Shown: positions 1-12,731 of the stretch, in pieces
Position numbering within the stretch: the stretch's first letter is position 1
Layout of the letters: each line of letters opens with the position of its first letter
NCBI GenBank assembly: GCA_944990035.1
Contig: CALYLX010000098.1
Location: 186,001 to 250,000 of the forward strand
Source: Clitopilus passeckerianus
Taxonomy: Eukaryota > Basidiomycota > Agaricomycetes > Agaricales > Entolomataceae
DNA: 64,000 nt
Direction of reading: 5' to 3'
The notes under the pieces: generated by a model
Seen by the model: only the letters and a program-made list of their open reading frames with translations
The model's database searches: none
Told to the model about the DNA's origin: nothing
Program-made: the position numbers and the translations under genes

Positions 1-269
1 TAGGTATAGACAGTACTTCACGAGAGCTGATCTTAGTCCACCTGCATCGTCTTCAAGATCAATCTTCCTCCATAGTAACCAAGGGCCCAGCCAGTGTATG
101 AATCAAAACCAACAACGCGTTCCAGCACCAAGTCCACTCAACGTTCTGGCAGACGCGTTTGTAGTCACGTGGTCAGGCCTAGAGGACCCGTGACTGCGGA
201 TGGCATCGCTGTACAAGGCAGCGTTCCTGCTGAGAGTAGTACTCTTTACGCCTCAAAGTCCACATAGCG
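1..269. other. Upstream flank of VPS29, no gene recognised
   Basis: I see no convincing exon here on either strand. It presumably contains the promoter and 5' leader of VPS29, which begins at 270, but no clear TATA box was identified. Confidence 0.5.
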
Positions 270-1094
270 ATGGTCCTCGTCCTCGTCATTGGGGACCTTC
301 ACATTCCTCATCGGATTCATGACCTACCTGCAAAGTTCAAGAAGCTGCTAGTTCCGGGGAAGATACAGCAGATCCTGTGCACAGGAAATGTGTGCGACAA
401 GGAAACATATGAATACCTCCGCACCATTGCTCCTGACGTGAACGTTGTTCGAGGAGACTACGACGAAGTAAGCAGAGAATTATATCTCCCGTTGTTGCTG
501 TATTTGATGTCTGTATATTGCAGAGCCCAACGTTTCCGTTATCAATAACGGTGAACCATGCACCGATCAAAATTGGGGTTATCCACGGGCACCAATGCAT
601 ACCTACTGGCGACCTAGACTCTTTGAACTCTCTGGCGAGGCAAATGGACGTAGATGTCCTTGTGTCTGGGCATACCCATACGTCCGTTAACACCCACCGG
701 TCTCAATCTTGTAGCTGATGCTTACCCTTGGCTCAGGTTCCAAGCGATGGATTTCGACAACAAATTCTTCATCAACCCAGGATCCGCTACGGGAGCATGG
801 ACCGGTGCTTTCAATGGGTCAGTATAATGCCTTGTTGCTCACCTCAAGTTGGTAAACTTACGACGTTGCAGTGAACCGACGCCGTCCTTCGCACTCATGG
901 ATATTCAAGGACCTGTGGTCGTGACTTACGTATACCAACTTTTAGAGGGGGAGGTCCGCGTTGAAAAGATTGAGTGGCGAAAAGAGCAGGAGCCTGTGCC
1001 CAACAGCGCTGCTCCACGTTCTGCTGCTTTGCCGCAAAATATACCCAGCCCAACAACGCCAAGCAGTCCTCCGGGTGGCTCATCAGTCTGGTAG
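270..1094 (+). CDS. VPS29: Vacuolar protein sorting-associated protein 29 (retromer subunit)
   Basis: VPS29 is the metallophosphoesterase-fold subunit of the retromer coat, which recycles cargo from endosomes to the Golgi. Four exons join in frame: 270-467, 524-681, 737-817 and 872-1094, giving about 219 residues. Visible family motifs are the N-terminal [14 protein letters not shown] near residue 40, GDYDE near 65, IHGHQ near 80 and SGHTHT near 115, followed by [10 protein letters not shown] and the C-terminal strand VVTYVYQL. The first intron removes 56 bases between the GDYDE exon and the IHGHQ exon. The protein is longer than the roughly 185 residues of animal VPS29 because it ends in a Pro/Ser/Ala-rich tail of about 40 residues; yeast Vps29 is also longer. 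The start at 270 matches the conserved N-terminus directly. The second intron uses a GTCCGT donor, a slightly unusual site, but the join restores the conserved sequence exactly. Confidence 0.95.
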
Positions 1095-1476
1095 TCGGCG
1101 CTCCTGTACTTGTATATGGTTAGTTATACTTCTACTTCGCTTGAACATCCTGAACTGACTATCGCCCAGTAACACGCTTATGACCAGATGCAATGGTATC
1201 TTCTGTAAACCACGAAGACCTCCAATTAGAGAGTTACGAATCTTCATTTTTGCGGATCAAGACTGGCTCCTAAGATCTAAGACACCTTCCGGGCCTTGAC
1301 GCACATGAAATCTGATGAATGTGAAGTATGTGGGTATATCACCACTGAATCATTATATTCAAGATGAATGGGTATGTACTATGTAAATTGACCGACTAAA
1401 ATAACCAATAACGAATGCGATAATGTCGGAAATAATCAAGCTTTGAACGAAAGAAGGATGGTATCCTGTTGGGTAT
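1095..1476. other. Convergent 3' flank between VPS29 and the P450
   Basis: This 382-base AT-richer spacer lies between two converging genes and should hold both 3' untranslated regions. No coding signal was recognised. Confidence 0.6.
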
Positions 1477-3519
1477 CTACATTTGACTTTGGTCGAGGGC
1501 TTGAGAGACAAGGTCGAAAGCTTTCGCCGACCTAGGCTTAACTGAGCACTTGAACTGTTCCGGGTAGCTAAAATGCAATGCGTCAAGGTCAGTATGGTGG
1601 ACCGCGTCTATCAATGGAAGCGAGAGACGAACCTTATGATACCAGAAGTGTTCTCGTGCACAGGTGTAATCTCAACGCCATTCTCGACGGCCTTCGAGAT
1701 ATCAAAGATAGCCAAAGAGTTGGAGACAGCAGAGAACAATGAGGCCTCGGCGAGGTACATTCCCGGGCATATCCTGCGACCATAGCCGAAGCAGACAGTG
1801 CGGGGGTCACGCTCAGCCGGCTTGCCAGGCGCCGCGATGTGGCGTTCTGGCCTGAACTCGAATGGATCGGAATAGACTTCGGGATCGTGGAGCATGCCCC
1901 TAGAAGAATTCGTGGTTAGCTAGTTGTGCTTTTCTAGGCGTTTTAAGGAACGTACCAGAAGTTGCAAAGGATCATGGCACCCTTCGGGATAAAGTGACCG
2001 CCGATGTGGCCATCCTCCATTGCAGTGTGGGGAACACCTGATTGGGGAGTTCAGTCCAGTGCAGAAGCGGATGTCAAAGAATGGGGCTAACCTGTTGGTG
2101 CAACGCTGTTCCATCGCATAACCTCGAGCATGACAGCGTTCACGTAGGGGAGATGGGGCCTATCCTCCAGAGTCGGGAGCCTGTCCCGACCAATAACTGA
2201 GTCAAGCTCGGCTTGAGCTTTCTTGCAGACGTCTATGTGAAGTGGATGTGCTCAGCGGATAGCATGTAGACCAAAACGAAGCTCACCAGGGAAGAGGACC
2301 ATGGCGAGGAAGAAAGCGTATTCCGCAGAGACCGTGGTATCTGCGCCACCTAGACGAGAAATTCAGTTCGAGGAGTTTAAACGGAGTGGGATGAGATAAC
2401 TTACCACCATACATCGAGCTAGCGGCGAACTTGATATCACGGATCTGATCCTCAGTTAGACTAGCCTCATCCTCGAGCATAGTGGAAACGAAGGATGGTG
2501 GTGCTGAACCCGAAGCCTAAAACGCCGGGAAATCAGCTGTCGAATTCAGATTATTTTGACAAGCTACTAACCATTTGTTTCTTGGTGTAGGCGTAAGGAA
2601 CTTCGACCATAGCGGCGGTGTCCTTGGCCCACCTTCGAGCCGTCTCCATGAAGCCCATGCCCGGAAGCCATTCGGGGAGGCTCTTCAAGGAGGGGAAGAA
2701 ATCGACGAGGTAGGCACCCGGAACGGTGGCTGCAGAGAAGTTGGCGTTTGCACCTTCAATGAGATCAACGAAGGGATCCCTGTCCTCCTGCACCTTAATA
2801 CCGTAGGTAATACCAAGAATAACACCACCAGCCAACCTAAACAGTACATTAGTATCTATGCCGATGCAATTTACCGGGTACTTACTTGCGAAGATTGTCC
2901 ATCAACTCAACAGGGTGCGACAGTTGGCGCTTGAGGAAACGGTGAGTCTCATGCTGGATGAGGCGCTTCTGTTTCTCGACAGGCTGAGGCCCCAAGAAGT
3001 TGGAGAAATGCTTTCGATAAGTGCGGAATCGGTCTCCGTATGGGATGAGGACGAGAGTTTCGGAGTAACCCAGGAGTTCTCCACCCATCTCGAGCTTCGG
3101 CCTGTCGGAGTAGACTGATCCTTTCTTATCGAGTTCCTGCATGATCTCATAGGAGTTGACGATGATAATTGGGCGCCCCATGACTTGGACTGACAGGATA
3201 CCACCTGCATGGAAAGAGAGAAGACGACTTCAGACCTGGTATGATCGACAGGGTACAGGCCAAGGCAGGAAACATACCATATTTCTGTCCCCATTCCGCG
3301 TAGGTTTCCCATTCCTTCTTTGTCGGCATGTCAGCGGCATTCTGGTTCGGCGTCAGTGGGGGAGAAGAGTTGGACGGAAACCATTGAATCACTCACGCCG
3401 AGCAGGGGTAGCCCTGGAGGACCGGGTGGGAGATTTGACTTCTTCTTGGGAGAAAGTAGGCGTTGGAGGATCACCAGACCAAGAGCTGCCAGTGCAATGT
3501 CCAACTTTGTGATCGTCAT
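1477..3519 (-). CDS. Cytochrome P450 monooxygenase
   Basis: This is a membrane-anchored, haem-thiolate monooxygenase of the large fungal P450 group; the substrate cannot be told. The start at 3519 opens a hydrophobic N-terminal anchor followed by the proline hinge [11 protein letters not shown]. Going downstream, separate exons carry the helix-I motif GADTT, the ExxR motif as EVMR, the PERF-like FRPERH and the haem-binding loop [10 protein letters not shown] with its cysteine ligand. The last intron (1568-1632) was resolved from the frame: it joins the SGII segment to a terminal exon reading [13 protein letters not shown], a C-terminus typical of this fungal group, and the stop lies at 1477-1479. 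About eight or nine short introns are implied. All the catalytic landmarks are intact, so the gene looks functional. The upstream neighbour on the other strand is a DUF6534 membrane protein, with a 1.3 kb divergent spacer. Confidence 0.92.
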
Positions 3520-4806
3520 TGTCGAAGAAAAACCTCTGAATCGAGAAGATAGGGAACGGCGACCTCGCTGTAGGTGCCCGGCGGAGGAAAACGAATAGCA
3601 AACCGGTAAATCGCAGCCTGCTCAAATATTGAATCTTTGGACCCTCACTGTATGTAAGCGAATTGGCGACCAAAGGAGATGCGAAATTCTTCCTGGTTGT
3701 CATCTGACAAGATCTGAGGTGGGTAAAGTTACTCCCCTGGGCGACCTGCATCGTGTCGCTGTGGGGGATTCGAGATCTCCCGTTCGTGGTGTGTAAGTCC
3801 ACAACGAGATCTGATGATGATTTGTGGGCCATCAGCAGCCGGTAGCTATCACGGCAAAAAGATCCCTGCATGAAGCATCCAGTGTGTACAACCTCCTCCT
3901 ACAGGTCATAATTACCCGCTGGTCGACATAGATCAGAACGCTTGTCTGCCCCCAAACTTCTTTGTGCTAGCGGCTTCTTCGAACCTGGATCGGAAGTAAA
4001 ATCTCTTCCTTGCGTGAAAGATCTTCTCAAGCCTGAGGCCCTGAGGGGCTCCACCGTGCCTGATGTAGTGGCTGCGACCACGACGCTCTCAAATTTGTAG
4101 CTTACAATATGGAGGTATCTCTGCCAATTCGTCCATTTTGGGTGCCACAATTTCCAACGTACGACTACACGTCAAAGATCAGGCCAAAATGCTACCGGAT
4201 AGACGTTCCAAAGAGAAAACCCACCACCCGGCCTTGCGCCCATAAAAGATGATTTTGTAGCCAGATTTCCGGTCGCCATCACCTCTGTGGCCGACGGTCG
4301 CTCATTTGCTGATCCGACAGGGTCTGGAAGTTGGAACGGTGCCGCGACCTGAAAAACAGACATCTACCGTGTCCTCCAGGTTGCTAGCGAAAATTGCGGA
4401 TTTTCGTGCAGAAAGAAAATTATTACAGCGGCAGTTACATCCGCTGTTAGTTCGAAGCCAAAGGCAATTCAGTCTGCTGACCGAAGCTTTTGACAAACAT
4501 CTCCAAATTTGATGAGCCAATCAGGGCTAGGTCTTTTGGAATGACAAGGGAAGCCAGCCAGGTTCATGGTTCTCATGAGTTCCCCGTCGCTTACTCGTTT
4601 CCAAGTGCCGTAACCCATGGGAATCTAATGGAATCTCGATTAAATTCAAGGTCACACCTGCCGTACTTATGAAGGAGGCGTTGGCTCCTGGTCGTCTTGC
4701 TTGAGCCCAGCGTCGTCGCTGCCTTGAGATACCACTCCTTCATCCCGATATTCCATACCCGCTCGTTTCCATCGTTTCCTCGAGGTTTACGAACAGCTCA
4801 CTCAAG
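3520..4806. other. Divergent promoter region between P450 and DUF6534 gene
   Basis: These 1.29 kb separate two divergently transcribed genes. Short open frames occur on both strands but none shows a recognisable protein or convincing splice pattern. I saw no repeat or mobile element. Confidence 0.5.
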
Positions 4807-6934
4807 ATGTCACCTGTTGCAAGGATTGCCGAGCAGATCGACGAAAAGTAAGGCGACAACCAAGACTTGGGCTTAACACAGAGAAGCTGACGAGGTGGAA
4901 AACTTTCAGCATTGGTTCAATGTTCCTCGGTCTCATCGTCAGCTCTGTTCTCTTGGGAGTGTCTCTTGTGCAGACGTTCTATTACTACTCCAGTACGTCG
5001 ATCATACTTCACGAAGCATAAGGGAAGGTAGTCATGCGGTTCGCTTTTCAAGCTTATCCTAAGGATCCGTGGTATCTTAAAACTTTGGTATGTCAATGCT
5101 TGTTATATTCTTGGGAAACTCGCGGTCTGACAAGAAAACTCTAGGTTGCAATCACTGCAGTCTTTGACTCGGTGCATTGTGCCCTCGTAACCCACTCAAG
5201 TAAGTCGATTGCCCACCTCTTCAGGCTGTTGCCTTGCTAATCATTATACAGTCTACCATTATTGTATCTCGAACTTTAAGTGAGGACTTCGTCCAATCCG
5301 GACGTTGAGCGTCGTCTAACCTCCTGAATATAGTCGGCCCGCTGAACTTGAACGTCTGGTTTGGTCTGTTGTCGTGCGTATACTTCCTTTTTCGTCCACG
5401 ACGTCCTACTGACTTGCCACAGATGGAAGCACTGTTTACGGTATGCCGAGATGCGACCCCCTTTTGTTCCGTTACTTACGATTCTCGGGAAGGGTGTGAC
5501 TGGTTGCCTCGTGCAATGGTAGGTTCTCCGTCGTCTCATCAGTTAACATGCCGATAAAACCGCATTCTCCAGCTTCTATCTTCAACGAGTATGGCGATGT
5601 CAGTGTGCCTCTTTATAGGTTCTCCTTCACCTCCTGACCTCGTTTCTCCTTTCAGTAAGCAAGAAGAACTGGATTCTTACGGCCGTCATCCTCGTTTTGG
5701 TCCTTGGCGATGCTGGTACGCCTAATCATGTCGTCCGATTAACCCGGCTGAAACTGACAATCATTCATAGCTTGTGGCACAGGCATGTTTCCTTCATTTT
5801 CCCTGTCAAATATTTTTTGTCTGATCCCGCTGCCTCACGTCAGTTTGGGTTATCCTTGCGTACGTCGACTTTCCGCTCTCCGGAACGCCACAGCGTGTTC
5901 TGATCGTTCATTCTTTAGTATCCAGCTCAAGACCTATCAGCAGCTCCTCGACATTAGAGCTGTCACCATCACGATCAATGCACTCTCAACAGCTGCAGAT
6001 GTCCTCATCGCCGCTAGTCTGTGGTACATGCTCGCTAAGGCCCGAACTGGCTTCAAGAGGTGCGTAAAAGTCTCACTCGACGCTAAAACCTAACTCTGAC
6101 GCATTTGGCACCTTCAGGTCAGACACCATGATCAACAGACTTATCTTATTCGTTATCAACACCGGAGCGTAAGTCTACCTCATCGCCCTACCCGATGTGC
6201 TTGTAACTAACCGATTTCTTAGATTAACTACGTATGTTGGAAACATTCCGATCTTTTTGAAGTAACTAACGGGGCTGCATTGTATAGCGCATGTGCTGCT
6301 GCTTCCCTCATCGCGGTATGTCGTTAGGCCTTCCATCTTGGCTTCCCTTCTAACTTCCTGTTATAGCTGGTCGCCTCTCCAAGCACACTTATTTATGCCT
6401 CATTCTACTTCTGCATCGGTCGTCGTAAGCACCTAACCCCTAAACTATCGCGTTTCATTCTCAGCTTTCTCCAGTATACACCAACTCCCTCCTTGCCACG
6501 CTCAACGCGCGCAAGACCCTGACTGGCCAGGTCGACGACGTCAGCCACATGCTGGTATCCATGCCTAGCACGCTGCTCAATAGCGTCAACGCTCAGCCGA
6601 AAGGAGGAGTGAGCAATCAGAAGGGGTCCAACATTGCTATTCGCATTGAGACCAGTACCGTTCACGACAATGGAGAGCATCGTCATAGCGTAAGTTTTTG
6701 CTCCCTGCACCCTTGGACGACGTACTTAGCGATAACCTCTAGAAAACCATTGAGAAGCTCGACTTCGACTCCAAGGTTAACTCCGAAAATCTCGTGAGCA
6801 TCATCTTTCCTCTCAGACGAAACGTTGAAGCCCTGAACCTGGTTTAGATCAACCAGAACACTCAGATTACTCAAACAGCGGCCACCCAACGACACAAGCG
6901 AGAGTCTTTTGGCTCTGACCCGTCCTATGTTTAA
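4807..6934 (+). CDS. DUF6534 multi-pass membrane protein
   Basis: This belongs to a large agaricomycete membrane-protein family (DUF6534 at the C-terminal half) with about seven transmembrane helices and unknown function. The first exon starts at 4807 and encodes MSPVARIAEQIDEK; it is spliced to a helix reading MFLGLIVSSVLLGVSLVQ. Later exons give the conserved WYLKTLVAITAVFDSVH, the EALFT motif, an SKKNWILTAVILVLVLGDA helix, and the DUF6534 signature SLWYMLAKARTGFKRSD followed by FVINTGALT and FYFCIGRLYTNSLLATLNAR. The C-terminus (from about 6540) is cytosolic-looking, polar and unmodelled, ending at the stop 6932-6934. About twelve short introns are needed. A second member is at 62660, near the other end of the window. 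The family assignment is from known motif order; the exact exon limits in the middle of the gene are approximate. Confidence 0.88.
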
Positions 6935-9900
6935 ACTCGCATAATATGTGAATATACTATAGATCTTCTGCTCAACCCTTGATCAGGGATTCCGAACACA
7001 AATCCGACAAACCCGACACATCCACGCACCTAAAAATAAACCATCCAGCAATAATTTTCTTCGCATATCAAGAAGCTTGAAGACGAGCAAAAACCTCATA
7101 TACATTGACCCGTCCCCCATTAGCCCCGCAATGCAATTCTCAAACATCACGACCACGAATCCCAGGGAGCCTTCGGTTAGACGGAGGGAGGGACGGCTGG
7201 AAACGGCGTTCGTGGAGTGTTGTCCCCGTTCTGGCCAGGGTCACTTCCAGTTCTCGAACAATCAGCTTGTCGCATGATGTACCATACCCACCCTATTAAT
7301 TTATACCACTTCACTCTTGTACGGGCTGTACGTAGTAATACAATTTTTGTCAATGATTCCGTTCCAACTATCGCTCGGCCGTAATTTGGTACGTTTGTCC
7401 AAATTCTACGATGAAATCTCATGTGAGGCTATATAGCTTTATTATCCGCTGCCAGTGGTTCGCCATGCAAGCCAAAGAGGAATATTCTTCCAGCCAGAAC
7501 CTCTGGTGGCAAGAGAGAGTATCGTCGTGAACTGATGAACACACCTGCTGCTAGAATCAAGCTGGAATGGTCTCGTATAGCCCTTCCCGGTGGATGCATC
7601 GTCACCATCATGAACTCTAGAGTGCGTGGAGGACAAATGCTAAAATGCGCTCAGAAGGAGGAGCTTCGCTTCGCTTATAATATGCAGTGCTCGATGCAAG
7701 AGGGTTCCAACCCAATGACCAGACAGCGAAGTCTGTAACAGTGTGACTGGAGGGAGTTAGTCGACAGCATAAGTGAAAGAATTGAGTTGACCAAAGGCTC
7801 CATGCAGCTCCAGACAGGTTGCCCTTGCCGCCGCGGTTGGTCGGTGAATGCGCCGAATATATTGTGATCAAAGTAGGTTACAGAGATGCACTTTCGGCAT
7901 TCTAAGCTTCTCGAGGGAGAGTTCTGACAGTAATGCAAGTTTAGCTTGTCACGCATGCAAGGGAGGAGTTTCCAATATTGATTCATTCGGTGACTGGCGG
8001 GGATAGCCAGTAGCCCGAGGACAATCTGAAGAACGTCATTCGAACGAGCTTGCTCCTAGCAAAGCCATTTGTTCCAAGAAATAACAATGTGGGTCAATAG
8101 ATGCTTCTAGGTGATGGGTCCTTCTGATAACCAGCTAACCGAGCATTAGATGCAGGAGAGGAAGTCTTCATTGTCAGTCCGAGGGCAACCTCAAGTCTTC
8201 GACCAAAGCGCCTGCTGTAAGTCAGAGCGCATGCGGACAGATGATTCTGCTGGTGGCAGGAGCTTGTCCTATCACGATGGTTGGCAGTTTTCGTTTGAGG
8301 GGTATGAGGGGACGATACTCTACAGCTCCCGCACCTTTGCCAGTTGATAGTTGAAGGAGGTCCCCTGAAGTATCCACCGGTTTGTAGTCGCCAAGGTAGC
8401 TTCTGCCCCAGCGACGGCACATCCACAAGGAGAGAAGCCTAGCTCCGGATAACAGCAGGTGAGCCACCAATTCACACAAACTGGTGGGGATCAACGACCC
8501 GGTGGCTGAACTTATAGACTTAATTCCGTTGACGCAAACGAACTGGAAGATGGACAAGACACGGGAGGGCTCTGCTGCGAAATTCAAAGATCCGGGGATG
8601 GTCGACTGGCACGCTCTTTACTTGCGTAAGTTGAAAGGCTAATCTAGCACAAGGATCCCCTCAGATGTGCCGAAGCAGCAACAGAACACAAAGGTGCCAT
8701 CGAGGAAACGAGGTGCATCACATGCTTGGGCCGCCTGTTTGTCCTACTACCTCTTGTTTCCGGAATACAACACGGAAGCTGCGGTTCTAATCCTTGGTCT
8801 GAGATCGTGGGTTGAATAACATTTTGTTACGGGGTCGAGGAGGGGACTCATTGGCCTTTCAAAGCTCAACTTGGGTTGCCCATGGCTCGGCCAATCGACC
8901 CGCCGATATGACGGATCTGAACTTTCGGTCGGCGTGTGCCATTCAAATTTCAATCACGCGGATCACCGGTCAAAGCCTAAATTTGAAATTCAGCGCCGGA
9001 GACTCGTTTGCATGTTCCAAGGAAAGATGAAGAAAACTGATTTTTGACATCCGGCTGAGATATTGATTTACCTCTTCGTGTGTCTTGATTACGCCCAGAA
9101 TACCGCTTTATTTGCCTGTATAACTAACAAAAGACGAGCGAAACCGCCGGCGAAGGGCTCATTGGGACGAAGAAGTTATACCCTCCGTCTGACACGCGGC
9201 GAGAGAGACTAGACCTGTAGGCAAACGCAAATCCATTCCTGTGCTCTCATATCGCTCTATGTGGAGATACTGTGGACATACGTCAGTTTGTGTATCTTAT
9301 TCGCTCCCGCTAGGTACGCACTGCCAATGACTGTCAACGACTCCCCTGGCAGGTCAAGTCCTGGTGGAATCGTTCTGATAAGGAGATTTTTACTTCATAC
9401 TTCCATAGAAATCTCAGCCCTTGGGTAGGTAGGACAATCCTTTCGAATGATTATCTCAGAGACTCTTCGCCTCGATCCTATCGTGTCCATGAGCCTCAAT
9501 CACCATGATCAAGGCATGAATGAGAAAATCTGGAATAATTCTCCCATACAACCCGGATAAAATCAATAACGCAGACTATATGAAGCCGCTGGTTTCTGTA
9601 CGTTGGACAACCACGCCTTTTTTCTCTCCTTGGTTTCGCCGGCCCGTATCGTAGCTGACTTTACAACTAGTTGTGGTTCTATGAAGGAAAAATACGCTCC
9701 AGACTGAAGACGAGAAGTGAATTCAAAGTCCCTGGTGTATCCAACGTGGTCATGAGCGAGGTATTCAATGGACGAGACGGATTCTGAATGAATGCGTTAT
9801 ACACGAGGTTGAGCCTCAAGTGCTGCCTAGTAGCTTGGGGTGGGATCGCCATCTGTCAATTGCACAGGGAGGTGCGGCGATAAGACATTGACAGGTGGTG

Positions 9901-10744
9901 CAACATCGACACCTGAAGGTGCTTCCATTTGCCCGTGGCCAGCCACCATCCGCCAGTGCTGATGTTGTTTTGAGAGTTGAGCGCGCTGATTATGATGATA
10001 GATTGCAACTGTGTGGCAAAACTTCGGTTAAAGACCAGAAATGTACGTATGAGGACTCCGAAAATACCTCTCTGGTGTCACCGAGATATCAGAATGTTCA
10101 CTTCGCCACGGCTCGGGTGTATGATGCAAAGACTCGGCGGTACGACCACGAGTAAGTATGACGCACGAACTAACTAAATTGGACTCGGATCAAGGATGCT
10201 CATTTTCATTGTTTTCCACGAAATGCCAAGTACGGCGGGGTCGTCTCCCATAAGGCTCCTTGTCATGCCTGGCGGAACCGATGCGAGCCCACCAACTTGA
10301 GCTCATCGGGAATTGGTCATTGATCCTGGCGTGGACTGAGCGAAGTCCAAGTGGCTGGCTGTTCGCAAACGCTCTCAATTGACATCTCCCAGAACCTTCA
10401 AGTTATGAAACTCAATCAAACTTCCTGAAGACGATTTCCAAAATGAAGAGAAGGGTTAACGCTGTGTCGATTGCGCATTCTCTGCCGAGGATTGCGCCTT
10501 CAACGAGATCTCAGGAGACTTCCACTATTTGTATGTCGTCGGTGCTTCGATGTCCGGTTCAGCTGGGACATGAGAAGGGGCATCGAGAGGGACTCTATCG
10601 AAACAAAGATACGTCTGAAGGGCGCCAGATTGCGTGCTATGGCCTGCAAGAGGTATTTAACTCTCTCGAAAACCTCCAAACTATCATCGGCTCTTCGTCG
10701 TACTTCGGCTCGAGTATTCTTCCAGCTCTTCACAATTCTCTACA
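6935..10744. other. 3.8 kb gene-poor stretch
   Basis: No gene could be supported here. Several open frames of 60-145 codons exist (for example 8222-8587 minus and 10443-10880 plus), but they lack recognisable motifs, overlap one another in different frames or run over the promoter and signal-peptide exon of the next gene. The last 100 bases form the promoter and leader of the secreted-protein gene that starts at 10745. Confidence 0.5.
10654..10660 (+). promoter_or_regulatory. TATA-like box of secreted-family copy 1
   Basis: TATTTAA lies 91 bases upstream of the start codon at 10745. The two other copies have TATAAA at 86 and 95 bases upstream, so the spacing is conserved although this box is degenerate. 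Confidence 0.4.
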
Positions 10745-11683
10745 ATGGTTTCCTTCAAATCCCTCTTCGTCGTTGCCGCAACAGCCGCACTCTCCGTTCT
10801 CGCCAGTCCTTTGGGTGGTGCAAACCAAGCTGTCCAAGCTCGCAGCGAAGCCATTGAAGGCGTCGTCGCTCGTGGTTTGACTGTTACGCGGGCCCCAGTC
10901 GTTGTTGGTGTGTGGGATAAATGCTGAAAAAAAGTACACAGAAGAAATTCCCGTTGCTCTTGCTAAGCGCGAAACTGATCTCCTCGAACGCGGGTGGTGG
11001 TACACTTCCCAGTATCTTCGCCGATGTCAAGGTTCAGATTCAAGCCGTTGTCGATGAACTCAGTAAGTCCCCTGTCGTATTTATAAATATGTACTCAACG
11101 ACCAATGACCTCTAGATGTTCACGTTGCTGCTGGTGTCAAGATCGATGTCAACCTGGTTATTGCCCTCGTTGTCAAGATTAAGACCATCCTCGCTGCTGC
11201 CATCGTCAGCATCCAAGCTATTGCCAAGATTGACATCAAAGTCATTCTGACCGTGAAGATCAACGTCTTTGCTAAGATTGTCCTTGATGTCTTTGTGCTA
11301 AGTCTATTCGAACGCCCAGGGCCTTTATTTTAGACTAAAGCCGTAATTCCCTTTCCAGGTTATCATTGTTGCTCTCGAAATCTCCGTTAAGCTCGTCGCC
11401 GATGTTGATGTTAAGGTAGTCCTTGCGGTCGTTGCTGAAGTCGAGTGCCTTATTCAGACAACTTGTTCCTTGTTCTTGTGTCTGATTTTCTTCCAGTGTC
11501 GTCATTGCCGCTCTTCTCAAACTTGTGTTCGGCATTGTTGTTGGCCTCGATGTTATCTTCGACGCCCTCATCAATATCAACCTCGCCCTCAAGATTAAGG
11601 CTCTCGTTCTTGTCAAGGTTGTCGGCGTTGTCCAGGTCTACCTCTCTGCCCTCGTCTTGGCAATTCTCAGCATCCTTCTCTAA
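10745..11683 (+). CDS. Secreted hydrophobic family protein, copy 1 (frame conflict in exon 2)
   Basis: I do not recognise a named family. The first exon encodes a signal peptide (MVSFKSLFVVAATAALSVLA) and a short pro-like segment. Exons 11116-11294, 11359-11444 and 11497-11683 encode an almost unbroken run of valine, isoleucine, leucine and alanine alternating with lysine and aspartate, as in copy 3. Exon 4 is 86 bases in both copies. Exon 2 (10942-11062) is odd: its first half reads like copy 3 in one frame (a KRE-containing stretch) but its second half (GGGTLPSIFADVK) is one base out of register, around a GGG at about 10992. Using a donor two bases further on (intron 10910-10941) or one at GTTACG keeps a full open frame but with a changed exon-2 N-terminus. 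The predicted first intron of 32-34 bases is unusually short. So it is either a rescued gene or an early pseudogene. Confidence 0.6.
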
Positions 11684-12457
11684 TTGATGATGCTCTATTA
11701 TAATAAAAGGGAACTAATTAGAGGTCGTTTAGTCTCGGTTACTTTGTTGTCGCACGCATCGTTATACATCTTGTCTCTTGTTTTCTCTGATGGAATGAAT
11801 GTTGTCTTTGGGCCGAGATTGGGAAGATGGTACGTATCGAACTGTTCTTCGACGCCAGCCGCCCGCGGACTGCAAGGTGATGAAGAATCAATGTGCTTCG
11901 TGGCACGGGAACTCCCAGGACACACTTTCAGAACAACCATACGGGTTTGAGGCTGCCACGCTATAAAGGGTGAGCTTATGACGAGTTCACGACCTCATCT
12001 TCTTTCATGTCGTTCCCCGGCAATCACGACCGTCCTGACATGTGGAGTGGGGACGAATCAAGAAGCCTACGGATGAATTCAAACACAGAGACAATGGGAG
12101 CTTCCCCTTCGAAAAGCCTATACCACGGGTCAGAGGCAGACCTCCGACCGGCAACGCAAGGCAAGGTGGACGAAGGTAATGTTAAGTTACATGGCCAGCC
12201 CATGGGCAACTCTGGGGTACCACAATTGACATCCTGAAAACGGTGTTCCGGCTTGAAGCGTGGACAGGTTTTTTGAGAATTGAAGGTCTTGGGCTCAGCC
12301 ACGAAACGCATTGGCGCGCAAGAGAAATAGAAAATTGAGATGGCGTGCTTCCAAATGTCAATCCGTACCTCCGCCGTAGGCAATACCCGATCTCATCAAA
12401 GCACCCGTCGGACGGACGGCACTCTGACTATAGGTGGGGGCCTCGCAGAGGAAGAAA

Positions 12458-12473
12458 AATTAATTAATTAATT
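12458..12473. repeat. (AATT)4 microsatellite
   Basis: Four perfect AATT units in an intergenic setting; short, and probably without function. Confidence 0.7.
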
Positions 12474-12716
12474 CAGAGGCAAGTACAGAGTAGGTCGGAT
12501 CAGACGGATATACCATATATAGTATAACGTTTCAAACTCAGCTACATCGGTCCGCGTCTGTCTCTATCAGAGACCATGCCTCCGTCCGTCCCTACGGTAT
12601 GCTTCACTCCGCATGGCGAGCCTGGTTCTTCTCTAGCTGACCTGTGCACAATTTCGTTTCCATAACTTCTAGAAGCGTTTCGACTTCATCCAATATGAGT
12701 TGCTACAGTGTTAGGC

Positions 12717-12731
12717 ACCGCCGTGGGTGCT
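12717..12731. repeat. Target-site duplication, left copy
   Basis: The 15-mer ACCGCCGTGGGTGCT occurs here and again, without mismatch, at 12851-12865. The two copies bracket a 119-base insert, as expected for a duplication made by target-primed insertion. Confidence 0.85.

Noticed and set aside
8222..8587. 121-codon minus-strand frame
   Set aside because: Overlaps another frame of similar length (8094-8426), lacks motifs and splice partners.
10443..10880. 145-codon plus-strand frame before secreted-family copy 1
   Set aside because: It runs in another frame through the TATA box, leader and signal-peptide exon of copy 1 and has no recognisable content.
11327..11340. Shared TTTTAGACTAAA string in the copy 1 intron and in the retroposon (about 12787)
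   Set aside because: Twelve AT-rich bases; surrounding sequence is unrelated, so probably chance.
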